DNA from: Thermoleophilaceae bacterium
Lineage (GTDB): Bacteria > Actinomycetota > Thermoleophilia > Solirubrobacterales > Thermoleophilaceae
DNA: 34,413 nucleotides
Reading direction: 5' to 3'
Assembly (NCBI GenBank): GCA_030448005.1
Contig: JAUJNT010000001.1
Location: 567,430-601,842 of the forward strand
Shown here: positions 1 to 8,578 of the stretch, piece after piece
Numbering within the stretch: position 1 is the stretch's first letter
How the letters are laid out: every line of letters starts with the position of its first letter
The notes under the pieces: model-generated
Told to the model about the DNA's origin: nothing
The model's database searches: none
What the model saw: the letters and a program-made list of their open reading frames with translations, nothing else
Translations under genes and position numbers: made by a program

Positions 1-1
1 A

Positions 2-376
2 GCACAAACGTGTCGGCCGGCCGACTCCATCCACCCCGGCATGAGCGGCACGGTGCGAGTCGCTTCCACCGCCGGCGGCGGAGACGCGGACTGCGGTACC
101 GACCCTCCGCGGGTGGCGAGCCCGACGGCGAGCCGGCCTCATCCTCCAGGCCCAGCGTGGCTGGCCAGGCTTCCGCGACGCGCGCGGCGGGCACCAACGA
201 CTGAGGGGGGCCCGGCGCTTGCCTTGACGGGTCTCGACGTCTGGCTGCTCGCAAGCCTCGGCGTCGCTTTGCTCGCCAGCGGGATTGGTCTGCGTCGGCA
301 CACCCCCGCTGCCCTGCCCACGATCGACGACTCGCTGAGGAGGCACCCCATCCGGCGGGTTCTCGTTCTTCCCTGA
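2..376 (+). CDS. C-terminal part of a possible surface-anchored protein (5' end outside window)
   Basis: Frame 2 is open from the first base of the window to a stop at 374-376. The only recognisable part is the end: an LALTG stretch followed directly by a hydrophobic segment of about 20 residues and an Arg-Arg pair. This resembles an LPXTG-type cell-wall sorting signal or a tail anchor, but the motif is not canonical (LALTG instead of LPxTG), and about 25 further residues follow the Arg pair, which is long for a sorting signal. The upstream residues are Pro/Arg-rich and unlike any family I know. It could be the tail of a secreted protein or a chance open frame. No RBS can be judged because the start is off the window. 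Confidence 0.3.
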   Translation, partial: AQTCRPADSIHPGMSGTVRVASTAGGGDADCGTDPPRVASPTASRPHPPGPAWLARLPRRARRAPTTEGGPALALTGLDVWLLASLGVALLASGIGLRRHTPAALPTIDDSLRRHPIRRVLVLP

Positions 377-685
377 TGGCTTGGCTCTTGGCAGTCGAGA
401 CGGTGGCACCAAGCGAGCATCGGATCGGAGGCGCTTCGCTCGTCCAGTTCGTCGAGCTGCGGGGATGACAGCGAAAACCGGTTCGCGACCTGGACAACAC
501 CACGCACTACCCGATCTCGGGCACGTGACCCACCAAGGAGCGGCTTAGGTCACGGCGGCGGCCGCTTCTAACCGACCGCCGCAGGTTGTCTCTGAACCTT
601 TCGGCCCTGCTGAGCGAATACACCAGCGGCGGCTCGCAGCGGCGACCGTTCCTCGAAGGGCTAAAAAAGGGAGAGTAGTTTTTTT
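377..685. other. Non-coding stretch before the secreted protein gene
   Basis: I see no credible gene here. The last 20 bases hold a purine-rich RBS-like run (about 667-675) and then seven T residues directly before the ATG at 686. No clear -35/-10 pair was recognised. Confidence 0.4.
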
Positions 686-1321
686 ATGCGTCCCAGTTCC
701 AAGACGTTCCTTGTCGCGGCCGTCAGCGTGGCCGCCCTCGCTGGCTCCGGCAGCGCTGCCCTCGCCCACGACGACGACTCCTACAGCGGCGACCTCAAGG
801 CGGTCTCCTACATCAACGGCGACGCCGGCAAGAACGCAGACGTCGACCCGAACAGCAGCTGCTTCCGCCCTGACCAATACGACATGCAGAAGTTCAGCAC
901 CGCAGCGTCGGGCAACCCGGGCGACAACAACGTCCACAACGACGCCTGCTTCCTCGACGACCGCGACAACAAGGTCGGCAAGAACATCGGCGCGACGTTC
1001 CAGTCCAGCAGCACCGGCTACATCAGCGCCTGCCCGGACCCCGACGGTGCCGGCCCGGCCACGAGCAAGCTGCGCGACCTGAACGGCGACGGCCGCAACG
1101 ACAGCTGCTTTCAGAGCAGCTACCAGGAGAAGGGGATCGCTGGGGACTTCGAGTACCACGCCCGCCTCAACAACACCGGCATGGCCGGCTCCCAAGACGT
1201 CAAGTGGGGCATGGACCGCGACGCCGACGGCCGCATCGACGACCGCGACGACGACAGCATCGCGATCGACTGGTCCACCACCGGCACGAGCGACAGCAGC
1301 TCCTACAGCCGGACCTGGTAG
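686..1321 (+). CDS. Secreted Asp-rich protein with calcium-binding-like repeats
   Basis: This 211-residue protein starts with a clear Sec signal peptide (MRPSSKTF then a hydrophobic core, cleavage near ALA-HDDD at about residue 28). The mature part is rich in Asp, Asn, Ser and Gly. Two stretches, DLNGDGRNDSC and DRDADGRIDDRDDD, look like EF-hand, dockerin or thrombospondin type-3 calcium loops. Four or more Cys residues in the mature part could form disulfides. An RBS-like AAGGGAGAG lies about 10 bases before the ATG, with a T7 run between. It stands alone, with no operon partner. I do not recognise a family; a role in calcium binding outside the cell is inferred from residue pattern only. 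Confidence 0.75.
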   Translation: MRPSSKTFLVAAVSVAALAGSGSAALAHDDDSYSGDLKAVSYINGDAGKNADVDPNSSCFRPDQYDMQKFSTAASGNPGDNNVHNDACFLDDRDNKVGKNIGATFQSSSTGYISACPDPDGAGPATSKLRDLNGDGRNDSCFQSSYQEKGIAGDFEYHARLNNTGMAGSQDVKWGMDRDADGRIDDRDDDSIAIDWSTTGTSDSSSYSRTW

Positions 1322-1785
1322 TTCCGCCAATCACCAGAACGACAGACGGTTCAATGACGGCCGCGGGGCCCAGTGCCCTGCGGCCGTTGTGATTTGCAGC
1401 GGGGACATGTCGAGCCCCCCGTAGTTGACCGCCTCGGAAAGGCGTCGTTCCGAATCCGTGATCCGGGTGCGAAGCCTCGCGGCCTTCAGCGCGGGCAGAT
1501 GCTCGCGCAGCACGCCAACAGTCCGGCTGTAGCGGTCCGATGTTCACCCGAGGTCGCGAATCAGCTCCACCGCCGGACCGCGGGTCCCCGCGACGAACTC
1601 CCCACCATCCGCGTGGAAGGCCTGCACGACAAAGCGCCGCACCTCCGCAAAGAGGGCACTGAGCCAGCCCCTTCCTACGGAGCGCCAAAAGCGATAAGCA
1701 ACGCCGTGGCTCACGGGCGTGATTGCTATCGGCGCAGAGGGTGGTGCGCCCGCGCTTGCGGACGTCGCGGACGCACCATCGTCGC
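1322..1785. other. Gap with no supported gene
   Basis: About 460 bases lie between the secreted protein and the recombinase. Open frames exist on both strands but have Arg/Pro-rich shadow composition and no recognisable motif. This could be decayed mobile DNA, because it abuts the 3' end of the recombinase, but I see no inverted repeats or att-like duplication. Confidence 0.4.
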
Positions 1786-2409
1786 TCAGCCCTGCAGGCC
1801 GACACCGGCGGGCATCATCGGCGCCCGTCGGGCGTGAACGGCGCTAATGATCTCGCCGCTGTCGATCGCCTGTAGGTAGACCGTCGTGACGCGCAGGTTG
1901 GCGTGACCGAGCTGGCGCTGGATGATGTTGAGTGGTAGCCCCTCGCGTGCCATCTCTACGGCGTGCGCGTGTCGCAACTGGTGCGGGGCGAAGCGCCGGC
2001 GCACCCCGGCGGCGGCGGCGAGGCGGTGCAGCTGTATCCGCACGGCCGGTGCCGTCCACGGTCTGCCGCGTGTCGGCCCGTCGATGACGCAGAAGAGCGG
2101 CCCTACTGGCAGCGCCACCCGCCGATCTAGCCATGGGCGCAGCTGACCCCAGCCCCATTCGTCCATCCCTACCTCGCGGCGGCGCCCGCCCTTTCCCTCG
2201 CGCACGAGCAGCGCCCCTCGCGCCGGTTCGAGGTCGCCCTCGCGCAGGTCGAGCGCCTCGCTGATCCGCATGCCGGCGCGCCACAAAACGACGACCAGCC
2301 CGCGCAGCCGGTCGCCATGGGCACCACCACCTGCTTGGCGCATCACAGCGACGATCTCTTCGACCCGAGGTGGGTCGGCGGGGTAGCTCATTCCCTTATT
2401 CCCCGGCAT
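1786..2409 (-). CDS. Tyrosine recombinase / phage-type integrase (catalytic domain only)
   Basis: The 207-residue protein carries the full set of tyrosine recombinase residues: Arg48 in the RISEAL box, Lys73 in the GKGG hairpin, His143 and Arg146 in HQLRH, His169 in the LGH box and the nucleophile Tyr178. It breaks and rejoins DNA through a 3'-phosphotyrosine intermediate. The N-terminal SAM-like core-binding domain of typical 300-residue integrases is missing; the catalytic domain begins within about 20 residues of the start. Short stand-alone versions with this MPGNKGMSYP-like beginning are a known actinobacterial type, so the protein need not be truncated. It lies next to a broken metal ATPase, which suits a role in past rearrangement here. 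Confidence 0.88.
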   Translation of the reverse strand: MPGNKGMSYPADPPRVEEIVAVMRQAGGGAHGDRLRGLVVVLWRAGMRISEALDLREGDLEPARGALLVREGKGGRRREVGMDEWGWGQLRPWLDRRVALPVGPLFCVIDGPTRGRPWTAPAVRIQLHRLAAAAGVRRRFAPHQLRHAHAVEMAREGLPLNIIQRQLGHANLRVTTVYLQAIDSGEIISAVHARRAPMMPAGVGLQG

Positions 2410-2756
2410 GCGGCCGAGGTGGAACTCTGCGGTGGTCGCCGGTGAGCGCCGCCGGCCGGCGACATCGAGACTGCAATGCGAGACATCGGTCCCTCCCTGG
2501 GTAGAACAGCTGACCCCGCTGCTCTACCAGCCGCCTCGACCGGCGACCGGCCTCCCGCTTCACGGCTCCGGCGACTGGTGTGCGCCGAACCCAGTCACCG
2601 GCGCGGCTTTGTCGGCGCTATTGCTTCTCGCGCGGGAGCCGCGTCCTCGCACGGCGTTCGGGCGATCACCAGGCACCGGCGGCCACGGCGCGGTCGCCGC
2701 TCTCCCGGCCAGTAGGGGGAAGCGGGAGCGCTCTCGGCGGGGCAGAGCGCCGTGGC
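2410..2756. other. Junction DNA between recombinase and truncated ATPase
   Basis: This stretch replaces the missing body of the ATPase pseudogene to its right. I find no credible gene, repeat or att core in it. Similarity to the ATPase stops around 2755-2765, so a recombination breakpoint probably lies there. Confidence 0.4.
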
Positions 2757-3222
2757 AGGATCACCGGGATCGTAAGGGCGAGCGCGACGAAGAAGCGGTT
2801 GCGCATGTCGCGCTCCATCGCCTCGGCCATCGTGGGATCTGACATGTCGTGCGACATCCCGCCGTGGCCCTCGTGCGAGCCCTCGTGGTGCTGCTCGTCG
2901 GCGGCCGTGTGCGGCAGCCGTACTGCATCCGGTCGCACTTGGTGCCGCAGGTGATCGGAGCGAGCTGCGCCGCGTGGGCGAGCTGGCCGGTCGTCGTTTC
3001 ACCGGCATCGCCGTCGCAGCGGTAGCCGCGCTCTCGCACGGACCGGCACACCGCCTCTTCGTCGACCAGCACCGGGTCGTAGTCGACGCGCAGCTCGGAG
3101 CGCTGGTAGTCGAGCTCGGCGGAGCGCACGCCCTCCAGTGACCTGACCGCCTTGAGCACGTCGTCTACGCACCAGGTGCAGCGCAGGTCCTTGATGGTCA
3201 CGATGGTTTGATCGCCGCTCAT
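2757..3222 (-). pseudogene. Broken N-terminal part of a heavy-metal P-type ATPase (HMA domain + His-rich linker)
   Basis: The first 65 or so residues form a heavy-metal-associated domain with an intact CTWC metal site. After a TTTGQLAHAAQLAP linker and CGTKC pair the frame is lost near 2930-2940. It continues in another frame with a His-rich stretch (HHEGSHEGHGG) and the conserved CopB-type start MSDPTMAEAMERDMRNRFF plus the first membrane segment (VALALTIPVIL). Then similarity ends abruptly. Thus one frameshift and a 3' truncation remove all ATPase catalytic domains, and only about 20 percent of a 700-residue pump remains. The truncation faces the recombinase gene. If transcribed, at most a free metal-binding domain would be made. 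Confidence 0.75.
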
Positions 3223-3303
3223 AGACCAGGCACGCGGAACCTCATGTTGCCCCGGCTCGCGAGCGGCCGCCTGCCATGCGCGACAAGCCGGGCGGCTGCA
3301 AGC

Positions 3304-4191
3304 TCATGGTGTCGCGCGCACGCTCCACTTGGCCCCGGCATCGGCCGAGCTGATGACTCTCCCATCGCCGAGCGCGGCGTAAAGCTGCTTGCGGTGGCTT
3401 ACGAAGGCGACCGGCTGTCCGCCGATCGAGCCGACCGCCTCGAAGCTCTTGCCGACGTCGGCGCTGCGGGAGACGCGCCCCTGAGCGTCGATGAGGAACA
3501 GGCTCTTCGGCGCCGGCCACGCGAGCAGGCCGGCGATGCCCTCGCTGAGTCGGCGCCACCCCTTGCCGCCATCCGGCGATGCGAAGACCCCGCGCTCGGT
3601 CGAGGCGACGATGCGCTCACTGTCTGTTGGGTCGATGGCGAGGTCGACTATTCCGCCCGGCGGGCTGCGCTCTGCCCACTCGCGGCCGCGGTCGCTCGAG
3701 ACCATCAGCTTTCCGCTCGTGCTGTTGAAGCCGTAGATGCGAGAACCGGCGCTACGCAGCACGTGGAAGTCTGCCTCCCCGAGCAGCGATATGTTCTTCC
3801 AGGTCCGGCCCCGGTCGCGCGACTCGATCAGGCCGAGGTTCGGCGGCAGGTTCTGACTCGGGTCGGGATGCCCGGAGCCGATGAAGCGGCGCGGCGCGAC
3901 GACGGAGAAGCCCATTACGTCCTGGCGGCTCGGCCCCGCGCGCTCGAGCTTGGCCCCGCCGGCTGCGGCCTTGAAGAGCCCATAGTGCGTCGCGACGTAC
4001 AAGGTCCCGGAGCCGGGCTCGACGCCCAGTCCATGGATGTGCTCCAGCTCGGCCTGCCCTGCGGGTGGGGCCGACTGAGCCGCTCCCTCGCCCCCGCCGG
4101 CGTCGACCGTTGAATCATCGCCGCCACAGGCGCCGAGCGTGAGTGCCAGCGCAAGCAGCAGCGCGAGCGGGAATGGTCGCCGGATTCGCAT
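3304..4191 (-). CDS. Secreted lipoprotein with BNR/sialidase-like repeats (F510_1955-like)
   Basis: The 295-residue protein has a lipoprotein signal peptide with lipobox LGAC (Cys22) and then a beta-propeller-like body. Repeated SRDRGRTW, SSDRGREW, SPDGGKGW and SADVGKSF units match the BNR/Asp-box consensus S-x-D-x-G-x-x-W. Propellers of this type are annotated as F510_1955-family glycosylhydrolases or sialidase-like, and I believe they often lie near copper genes; no catalytic residues can be assigned here. The gene diverges from copCD, and a BlaI-type operator lies 16 bases before its start. On the minus strand a TATGCT -10-like element (4205-4200) leaves almost no leader, so the mRNA may be leaderless. 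As a lipoprotein it would depend on the Lgt step also encoded in this region. Role in copper handling is inferred from context. Confidence 0.8.
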   Translation of the reverse strand: MRIRRPFPLALLLALALTLGACGGDDSTVDAGGGEGAAQSAPPAGQAELEHIHGLGVEPGSGTLYVATHYGLFKAAAGGAKLERAGPSRQDVMGFSVVAPRRFIGSGHPDPSQNLPPNLGLIESRDRGRTWKNISLLGEADFHVLRSAGSRIYGFNSTSGKLMVSSDRGREWAERSPPGGIVDLAIDPTDSERIVASTERGVFASPDGGKGWRRLSEGIAGLLAWPAPKSLFLIDAQGRVSRSADVGKSFEAVGSIGGQPVAFVSHRKQLYAALGDGRVISSADAGAKWSVRATP

Positions 4192-4206
4192 TGCGCGCCA
4201 GCATAG

Positions 4207-4225
4207 CTACTACCCGCGTTAGTAG
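4207..4225. promoter_or_regulatory. BlaI/CopY-type operator 1 (exact consensus)
   Basis: CTACTA-CCCGCGT-TAGTAG, a perfect 6-bp dyad with 7-bp spacer. It sits between the divergent lipoprotein gene (start 4191) and copCD (start 4323). Directly to its right is a good rightward -10 (TATAGT, 4227-4232), and to its left a leftward -10 (TATGCT), so binding here could block both promoters. Confidence 0.75.
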
Positions 4226-4226
4226 G

Positions 4227-4232
4227 TATAGT
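4227..4232 (+). promoter_or_regulatory. Likely -10 of the copCD operon
   Basis: TATAGT directly right of operator 1. If used, it would give a leader of about 85 bases before copCD, and the repressor bound at 4207-4225 would sit between -35 and -10. Confidence 0.5.
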
Positions 4233-4303
4233 CGGGATCGGGGCAGTGTCGCGCCCGGTAAGGCGCGTCGCTCTCACGCCGCTGCCGTGCACTCTACGCC
4301 AAC

Positions 4304-4322
4304 GAACTACTGTGCATAGTGG
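4304..4322. promoter_or_regulatory. Weak operator-like copy at the copCD start codon
   Basis: GAACTA-CTGTGCA-TAGTGG keeps only the ACTA-N7-TAGT core of the operator, with three mismatches to the 12 consensus bases. It ends one base before the copCD ATG at 4323. It could be a secondary repressor site or chance. Confidence 0.4.
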
Positions 4323-6542
4323 ATGCGCTGTCCCGTGTTCTTGCCCGCCCGCCGGGGGCGTTTTTGCCTCCGCCTGCTCTGCGCGTCCGGCATCGCCGGT
4401 GCCACCAGCCTGCTGGTCGCGCCTTCAGCGCTGGGGCACGCCGCGTTCGTGGGCTCCGAGCCCGCCCCGGGCGTGCGGCTCGAGCGCGCACCCGAGCGCT
4501 TGGTCGTGAGCTTCACCGAGCCGCTCAACCGGGCGCTCAGCCGCGCCACGCTCCTCGCCGCCGATGGGCGCGAGGAGAGGTTGGCCGCCCAGGGCGCTGC
4601 CAACCGCCGACTGATCCTCAGACCGCCGTCGGGCCTTCGCACTGGGGCCTACAAGGTGCGCTGGCACACCGTCTCGACCGAGGACGGCCACGCGCTGGAG
4701 GGGTCATTCTCCTTCGGCGTCCGTGCCGCGGCGGCGGGCGGCGAGCATGTGCTGGAGCAGAGCCCGCTGGCCCGCTCGGGGTGGCTGCGGGTGACGCTGC
4801 GCGGGCTCTTCTACGTGGCGGTCTTGCTATTCGCCGCCGGGCTGCTGGTCCCGTTGCTCGTGCGCTCGGGGCGCGGCTCGTGGCTTGCGCCAGCGGCGCT
4901 GGAGGACGCGGCGCTCGACCTGTCCGCTCTGCGGGCGCGAGAGCGCGAGCTCGTCAAGGATCTGGGGTGGCTCGCGGTCGGTCTCGCGGCTGCGGTGACC
5001 GTGGCCGAGGCCGCCGACGCCGCCGGCGGCGCCTCCGTGCAGGGTCTGACCGACTTCCTGCTCGCAAATGCGTCGGGGGTTGCGCGCGTCGTCCTCGTCT
5101 TCGCGCTGTTGGTCGCCGTGCTGCTCGCCTCGCACCGGCGGCGTGTGGCAGCGGCCTTTGTCGCTCTTGCCCTCGGGGGCATCGCCGCCTCGGGCCACGC
5201 GAGCTCCGCCGAGCCGCGCGTGCCCTCGGTGTTGAACGACTGGCTGCATCTGGTGGCGGGCGCCGTCTGGCTCGGCGGCCTGAGCCTCCTTGTCCTCGTC
5301 TGGTGGCCGCTGCTGCGGCGCGGCGGCCCTCCCGCTCGGCGGGCGGCCGCCCGACACGTCCTGCCGGGCTTTGGGCGCGTCGCCTTGCCCGCGTTCGTGC
5401 TCGTGAGCACCACCGGTCTCGTGAGCCTCGTTGTACAGCTGGGGCATATCTCGGCGCTGTGGTCGACCGGCTACGGCCAGGTGCTGCTCGTCAAGGTCAC
5501 CCTCGTAGGACTGATCGCAGTTGCGAGCGCGGTGCACGCCTGGCGGCTGCGACCCGTGTTGGTCGACTCCCAACCGCCCGGACGCGTCGAGCGACGGCAC
5601 TGGCGCCTCGTGCGCGCCGAACCGCTGATCGGCGTGGCGGTGCTCGCCGCGGTCGGGGTGCTGGTCGCCTTCCCGCTGCCTCCGCGACAGCTCGGCGCGG
5701 CCGACGAGGCCGTCGCGGGAGCGCCGGCCTGCGACCCTTGCCCGCTGCCAAAGCCAGCGGCGGACGAGCTGCCCGTTGCCGCCCAGGCGGGTTCGCGGCT
5801 CGTCGCCGGCTGGCTTCGCCGGGACCGAGCGGGACTGTCGGGGACCGTGCGGGTCAGCGACCGCCATGGCAAGCCAGCGCCGGGGACGATCGACGTGCTC
5901 GGATCGCGCCAGTCGAGCTGCGGGCGCGGTTGCCGGCGCTTCCGCGCGCCGTTGGCCGCGACCGTCCGCGTCGCTGTGCGCGAGCGCCGCCGACGCTTCG
6001 TCGCCAGGCTTCCTGCTCAGTGGCGCCAGGACGAGTCTGCTCGCGCGCGAGGGCTGCTGCGCTCTGCGCAGGCGACCATGCGCAAGCTCGCGAGCGTGCG
6101 CCAGAGAGAAGAGGTCAGCAGCGGCCCCGGCTCCTATGCTCGAACCGACTATCGCCTGCGGGCGCCCGACCGTATGGCGCTCGAGACCGACCAGGGGGTG
6201 CAGACGGTCATCGCCGGGGAGCGGCGGTGGTTTCGCACCCGCGGGGCGCCGTGGCAGCGAACCAGCTACGGGTCCGGCATCCGTTTCTCTCTGCGACGCT
6301 GGTTTCGCTGGACGACCTACGCGCGAGCCGTGCGACTGCTCGGACGCCGCCGAGAGGGAGGGCGAACCGTGGCAGAGCTGGCGCTGATGGACCCCTCGAC
6401 CCCGGTCTGGCTGCGCCTTGTGATCGACGAGCGCACGCGCCACGTGCTGCGCGACGACACCGTAACCAAGGCCCACTCCCTGACCACGCGATACTTCGGG
6501 TTTGGGCGGCGCACCCGGATTGAGCTACCCGATGAGCGCTGA
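4323..6542 (+). CDS. CopC-CopD copper protein fused to a C-terminal extracytoplasmic domain
   Basis: The 739-residue protein has three parts. Residues 1-38 are a signal peptide. Residues 39-135 are a CopC domain whose likely mature N-terminal residue is His39, with Asp121 and His123 in TEDGH, matching the His-Asp-His Cu(II) site of CopC. Residues about 150-470 are a CopD-type membrane domain with about eight helices and the NDWLHLVAGAVWLGG signature. Residues about 485-739 form a further domain with CDPC and CGRGC clusters and a region that resembles LolA/LppX-type lipid-binding folds, an assignment I hold loosely. CopC-CopD fusions bind and move copper at the cell surface. The tlpA-like gene overlaps its stop codon. 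Operators 1 and 2 precede it. Confidence 0.88.
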   Translation: MRCPVFLPARRGRFCLRLLCASGIAGATSLLVAPSALGHAAFVGSEPAPGVRLERAPERLVVSFTEPLNRALSRATLLAADGREERLAAQGAANRRLILRPPSGLRTGAYKVRWHTVSTEDGHALEGSFSFGVRAAAAGGEHVLEQSPLARSGWLRVTLRGLFYVAVLLFAAGLLVPLLVRSGRGSWLAPAALEDAALDLSALRARERELVKDLGWLAVGLAAAVTVAEAADAAGGASVQGLTDFLLANASGVARVVLVFALLVAVLLASHRRRVAAAFVALALGGIAASGHASSAEPRVPSVLNDWLHLVAGAVWLGGLSLLVLVWWPLLRRGGPPARRAAARHVLPGFGRVALPAFVLVSTTGLVSLVVQLGHISALWSTGYGQVLLVKVTLVGLIAVASAVHAWRLRPVLVDSQPPGRVERRHWRLVRAEPLIGVAVLAAVGVLVAFPLPPRQLGAADEAVAGAPACDPCPLPKPAADELPVAAQAGSRLVAGWLRRDRAGLSGTVRVSDRHGKPAPGTIDVLGSRQSSCGRGCRRFRAPLAATVRVAVRERRRRFVARLPAQWRQDESARARGLLRSAQATMRKLASVRQREEVSSGPGSYARTDYRLRAPDRMALETDQGVQTVIAGERRWFRTRGAPWQRTSYGSGIRFSLRRWFRWTTYARAVRLLGRRREGGRTVAELALMDPSTPVWLRLVIDERTRHVLRDDTVTKAHSLTTRYFGFGRRTRIELPDER

Positions 6543-7197
6543 GGCCCGCCCGCGACGCAACCGGTTCGGCACGTTGATGCGCGCCTTCGGCGCACTCGCG
6601 GCAATCGGCTTTATCGCGCTGCTCGCCTACGGGCTCGCCACTCAGTCGTCGGACTCGACGATCGATGACGCGCTCGCCGGGGCGCGGGCTACCCCTGCGC
6701 CGGGCTTCGAGCTCGACGTCCTCCAGCGCGGACGCCAGCCGGCGGCGCTTCGGCGCACCGTCGAGCGCGCGGCGGCCGACGGCCGCGTCTCGCTGTCCGA
6801 GCTGCGCGGAGCTCCCGTGGTGCTGAACTTCTGGGCCTCCTGGTGTGACCCCTGCCGCGCCGAGGCGCCGGTGCTCGAGCGCGGCTGGCGTCGGGCGCAG
6901 CGCCAGGGCGTCGTCTTCGTCGGGCTCGACATGCAAGACGTCACCAGTGATGCGCGGGAGTTTCTGCGTGAGTTCGGCGTCTCCTATCTGAATGTGCGCG
7001 AGCGAGGCAAGGAGACCTCCCGTCGCTACGGCGCCACCGGCCTGCCAGAGACTTACTTCATCTCCGCTCGCGGCCAGGTCGTCGCCCATGTCATCGGCAC
7101 CGTAACCTCGGAACAACTGCGTGCCGGCGTTGCCGCCGCCCGCCAAGGGCGCCCCGCCGCGCCTAGCGACGGTGGCGAGCGCCAAAAGACCCGCTAG
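6532..7197 (+). CDS. Membrane-anchored TlpA/ResA-like thioredoxin
   Basis: The 221-residue protein has one N-terminal membrane helix (about residues 17-38) and an extracytoplasmic thioredoxin fold with active site Cys105-Asp-Pro-Cys108 (WCDPC) after FWAS. A cis-Pro loop, TGLPETYF, matches the CcmG/DsbE/ResA group. Such proteins reduce disulfides in apocytochromes or copper-site proteins using electrons from CcdA or DsbD. The ATG at 6532 overlaps the copCD stop, so the two are translationally linked; this start was preferred over upstream GTG codons for that reason. A suitable electron donor, CcdA, is encoded at 14.1 kb under the same operator type. Confidence 0.88.
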   Translation: MSAEARPRRNRFGTLMRAFGALAAIGFIALLAYGLATQSSDSTIDDALAGARATPAPGFELDVLQRGRQPAALRRTVERAAADGRVSLSELRGAPVVLNFWASWCDPCRAEAPVLERGWRRAQRQGVVFVGLDMQDVTSDAREFLREFGVSYLNVRERGKETSRRYGATGLPETYFISARGQVVAHVIGTVTSEQLRAGVAAARQGRPAAPSDGGERQKTR

Positions 7198-7333
7198 GGG
7201 GCGGGCCTTCAGGCTCCGCGAGAGCCATCTGCAGCGTCGCGCCTTCCCAAGCTCGCGCTCTCCATCAGAAAAGACGCTGGCAGCTGAGCCCGTCTCGGGC
7301 CAGCGAGCAACTCCCCTACCCCGGCGCTCTTTC

Positions 7334-7352
7334 CTGCTACGGTGGGTAGTAG
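7334..7352. promoter_or_regulatory. BlaI/CopY-type operator 3 (one mismatch)
   Basis: CTGCTA-CGGTGGG-TAGTAG, one mismatch to the consensus, 7-bp spacer kept. It ends 17 bases before the GTG start of the TauE-cupredoxin gene and would overlap its -10 and transcription start. Confidence 0.65.
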
Positions 7353-7369
7353 GTCGAGTGAGGAGGACT

Positions 7370-8578
7370 GTGACCGGCAGGAACACGCGCCGCGCGCGCG
7401 AGCAGCGCAAGCTCGAGGAGATGCAGGCGGCGCGCGAGGCGGCCGAGCGTCGCGAGCGCGAGCTGCGACGGCGGCTCATCGTCGGAGCTGCGCTGCTGCT
7501 CTTCGGCATCCTCTTGGCGGCCGGGACATTCGTCGGACCGGAGCTGCCCGGCCCCGAGGCAAAGAGCGCAAGCCTGCTCGTGATCCTTGCGATCGGGCTG
7601 ACCGCCGGCGGGCTCTCCTGCCTCGCGGTGCAGGGCGGACTGCTCGCCGTCGCCGTGACCGGTGACCGCGAGCGCCGCGAGGAGGGCACGGCCGCGACCC
7701 TCGAGGGCAACGCTCGGCCGATCCTGTGGTTCCTCGGCGCGAAGTTGACCGCCTACACGCTGCTCGGCGCGCTGCTCGGCGCGCTCGGCTCGCTCGCGCA
7801 GCCAAGCCCCACGCTGCGCGCCGCGCTGATGGGCCTGACGGCGCTTTTGATGATCGCCACCGCGCTGCACTTCCTCGGCGTCCACCCGGTCTTTCGCTAC
7901 GCGATCCTCCAGCCGCCGCGCTTTCTCACGCGCCGCCTGCGGGAGACCGCTCGCGGCGGCGGAGCCTTTGCTCCCGCCTCGCTGGGGGCGATGACGGTCT
8001 TTCTGCCGTGTGGCGTGACGCAGGCGATGCAGCTGCTCGCGATCAACTCGGGCAGCCCCCTCCTCGGCGCAGCGACGCTGTTCGTCTTCGTGCTCGGAAC
8101 CTCCCCGCTGTTCTTCTCACTTGGCTACTTCGCCACGCGGCTCGGTGAGGCGATGCGCGCACGGTTCATGAAGCTCGCAGCGGTAGCGATCCTCTTGCTG
8201 GCGCTGCTCAGCCTCGACAGCGCGCTCAAGCTCGGCGGCTCGCCCGTCACGCTCGCGAAGGCGAAGACGGCATTGTTCACGCCTAAGCCGCCCGTCAAGG
8301 CCGCCGTCGCCACCGACGGGGTACAGGAAGCGCGAATCACCGCCGGGGCGGGCGGCTACTCGCCCGGCCGGGTCACGATCCGCAGCGGCGAGCCCGCACG
8401 GATCGTCTTCGCCGGCGACGGCAGCGGCGGCTGCTCGCTCTCGCTTGTCTTCGAAGACAAGCAGTACTACCTGCAGCCAGACGGCACACAGACGATCGAC
8501 CTGCCGCCCCAGAAGCCGGGGACGATCGAGTACAGCTGCGCGATGGGGATGTACGGGGGAGAGATCGAGATCACATGA
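7370..8578 (+). CDS. TauE/SafE-like (DsbD_2-type) membrane protein with C-terminal cupredoxin domain
   Basis: The start is the GTG at 7370, placed by an AGGAGG at 7361-7366, giving 402 residues; upstream in-frame starts would read through the operator. A short charged N-terminus (REQRKLEEM) precedes a membrane helix and then a six-helix transporter-like domain with conserved Cys in GGLSCLAVQGG and FLPCGVTQAMQ, the pattern of TauE/SafE-like heavy-metal proteins related to DsbD/CcdA. The last 85 or so residues are a cupredoxin-like domain with ligands in GGCSLSLVF and YSCAMGMYGG. Members of this architecture are thought to move copper or reducing power across the membrane. The copZ start overlaps its stop codon (ATGA). 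Operator 3 controls it. Confidence 0.85.
   Translation: MTGRNTRRAREQRKLEEMQAAREAAERRERELRRRLIVGAALLLFGILLAAGTFVGPELPGPEAKSASLLVILAIGLTAGGLSCLAVQGGLLAVAVTGDRERREEGTAATLEGNARPILWFLGAKLTAYTLLGALLGALGSLAQPSPTLRAALMGLTALLMIATALHFLGVHPVFRYAILQPPRFLTRRLRETARGGGAFAPASLGAMTVFLPCGVTQAMQLLAINSGSPLLGAATLFVFVLGTSPLFFSLGYFATRLGEAMRARFMKLAAVAILLLALLSLDSALKLGGSPVTLAKAKTALFTPKPPVKAAVATDGVQEARITAGAGGYSPGRVTIRSGEPARIVFAGDGSGGCSLSLVFEDKQYYLQPDGTQTIDLPPQKPGTIEYSCAMGMYGGEIEIT

Noticed and set aside
4827-6476. Long minus-strand frame over copCD
   Set aside because: Antisense shadow caused by high third-position GC; no motif.
4319-6523. Long 734-codon frame on the plus strand
   Set aside because: Arg/Pro/Ala-rich shadow of the copCD gene one frame away; no domain or signal.
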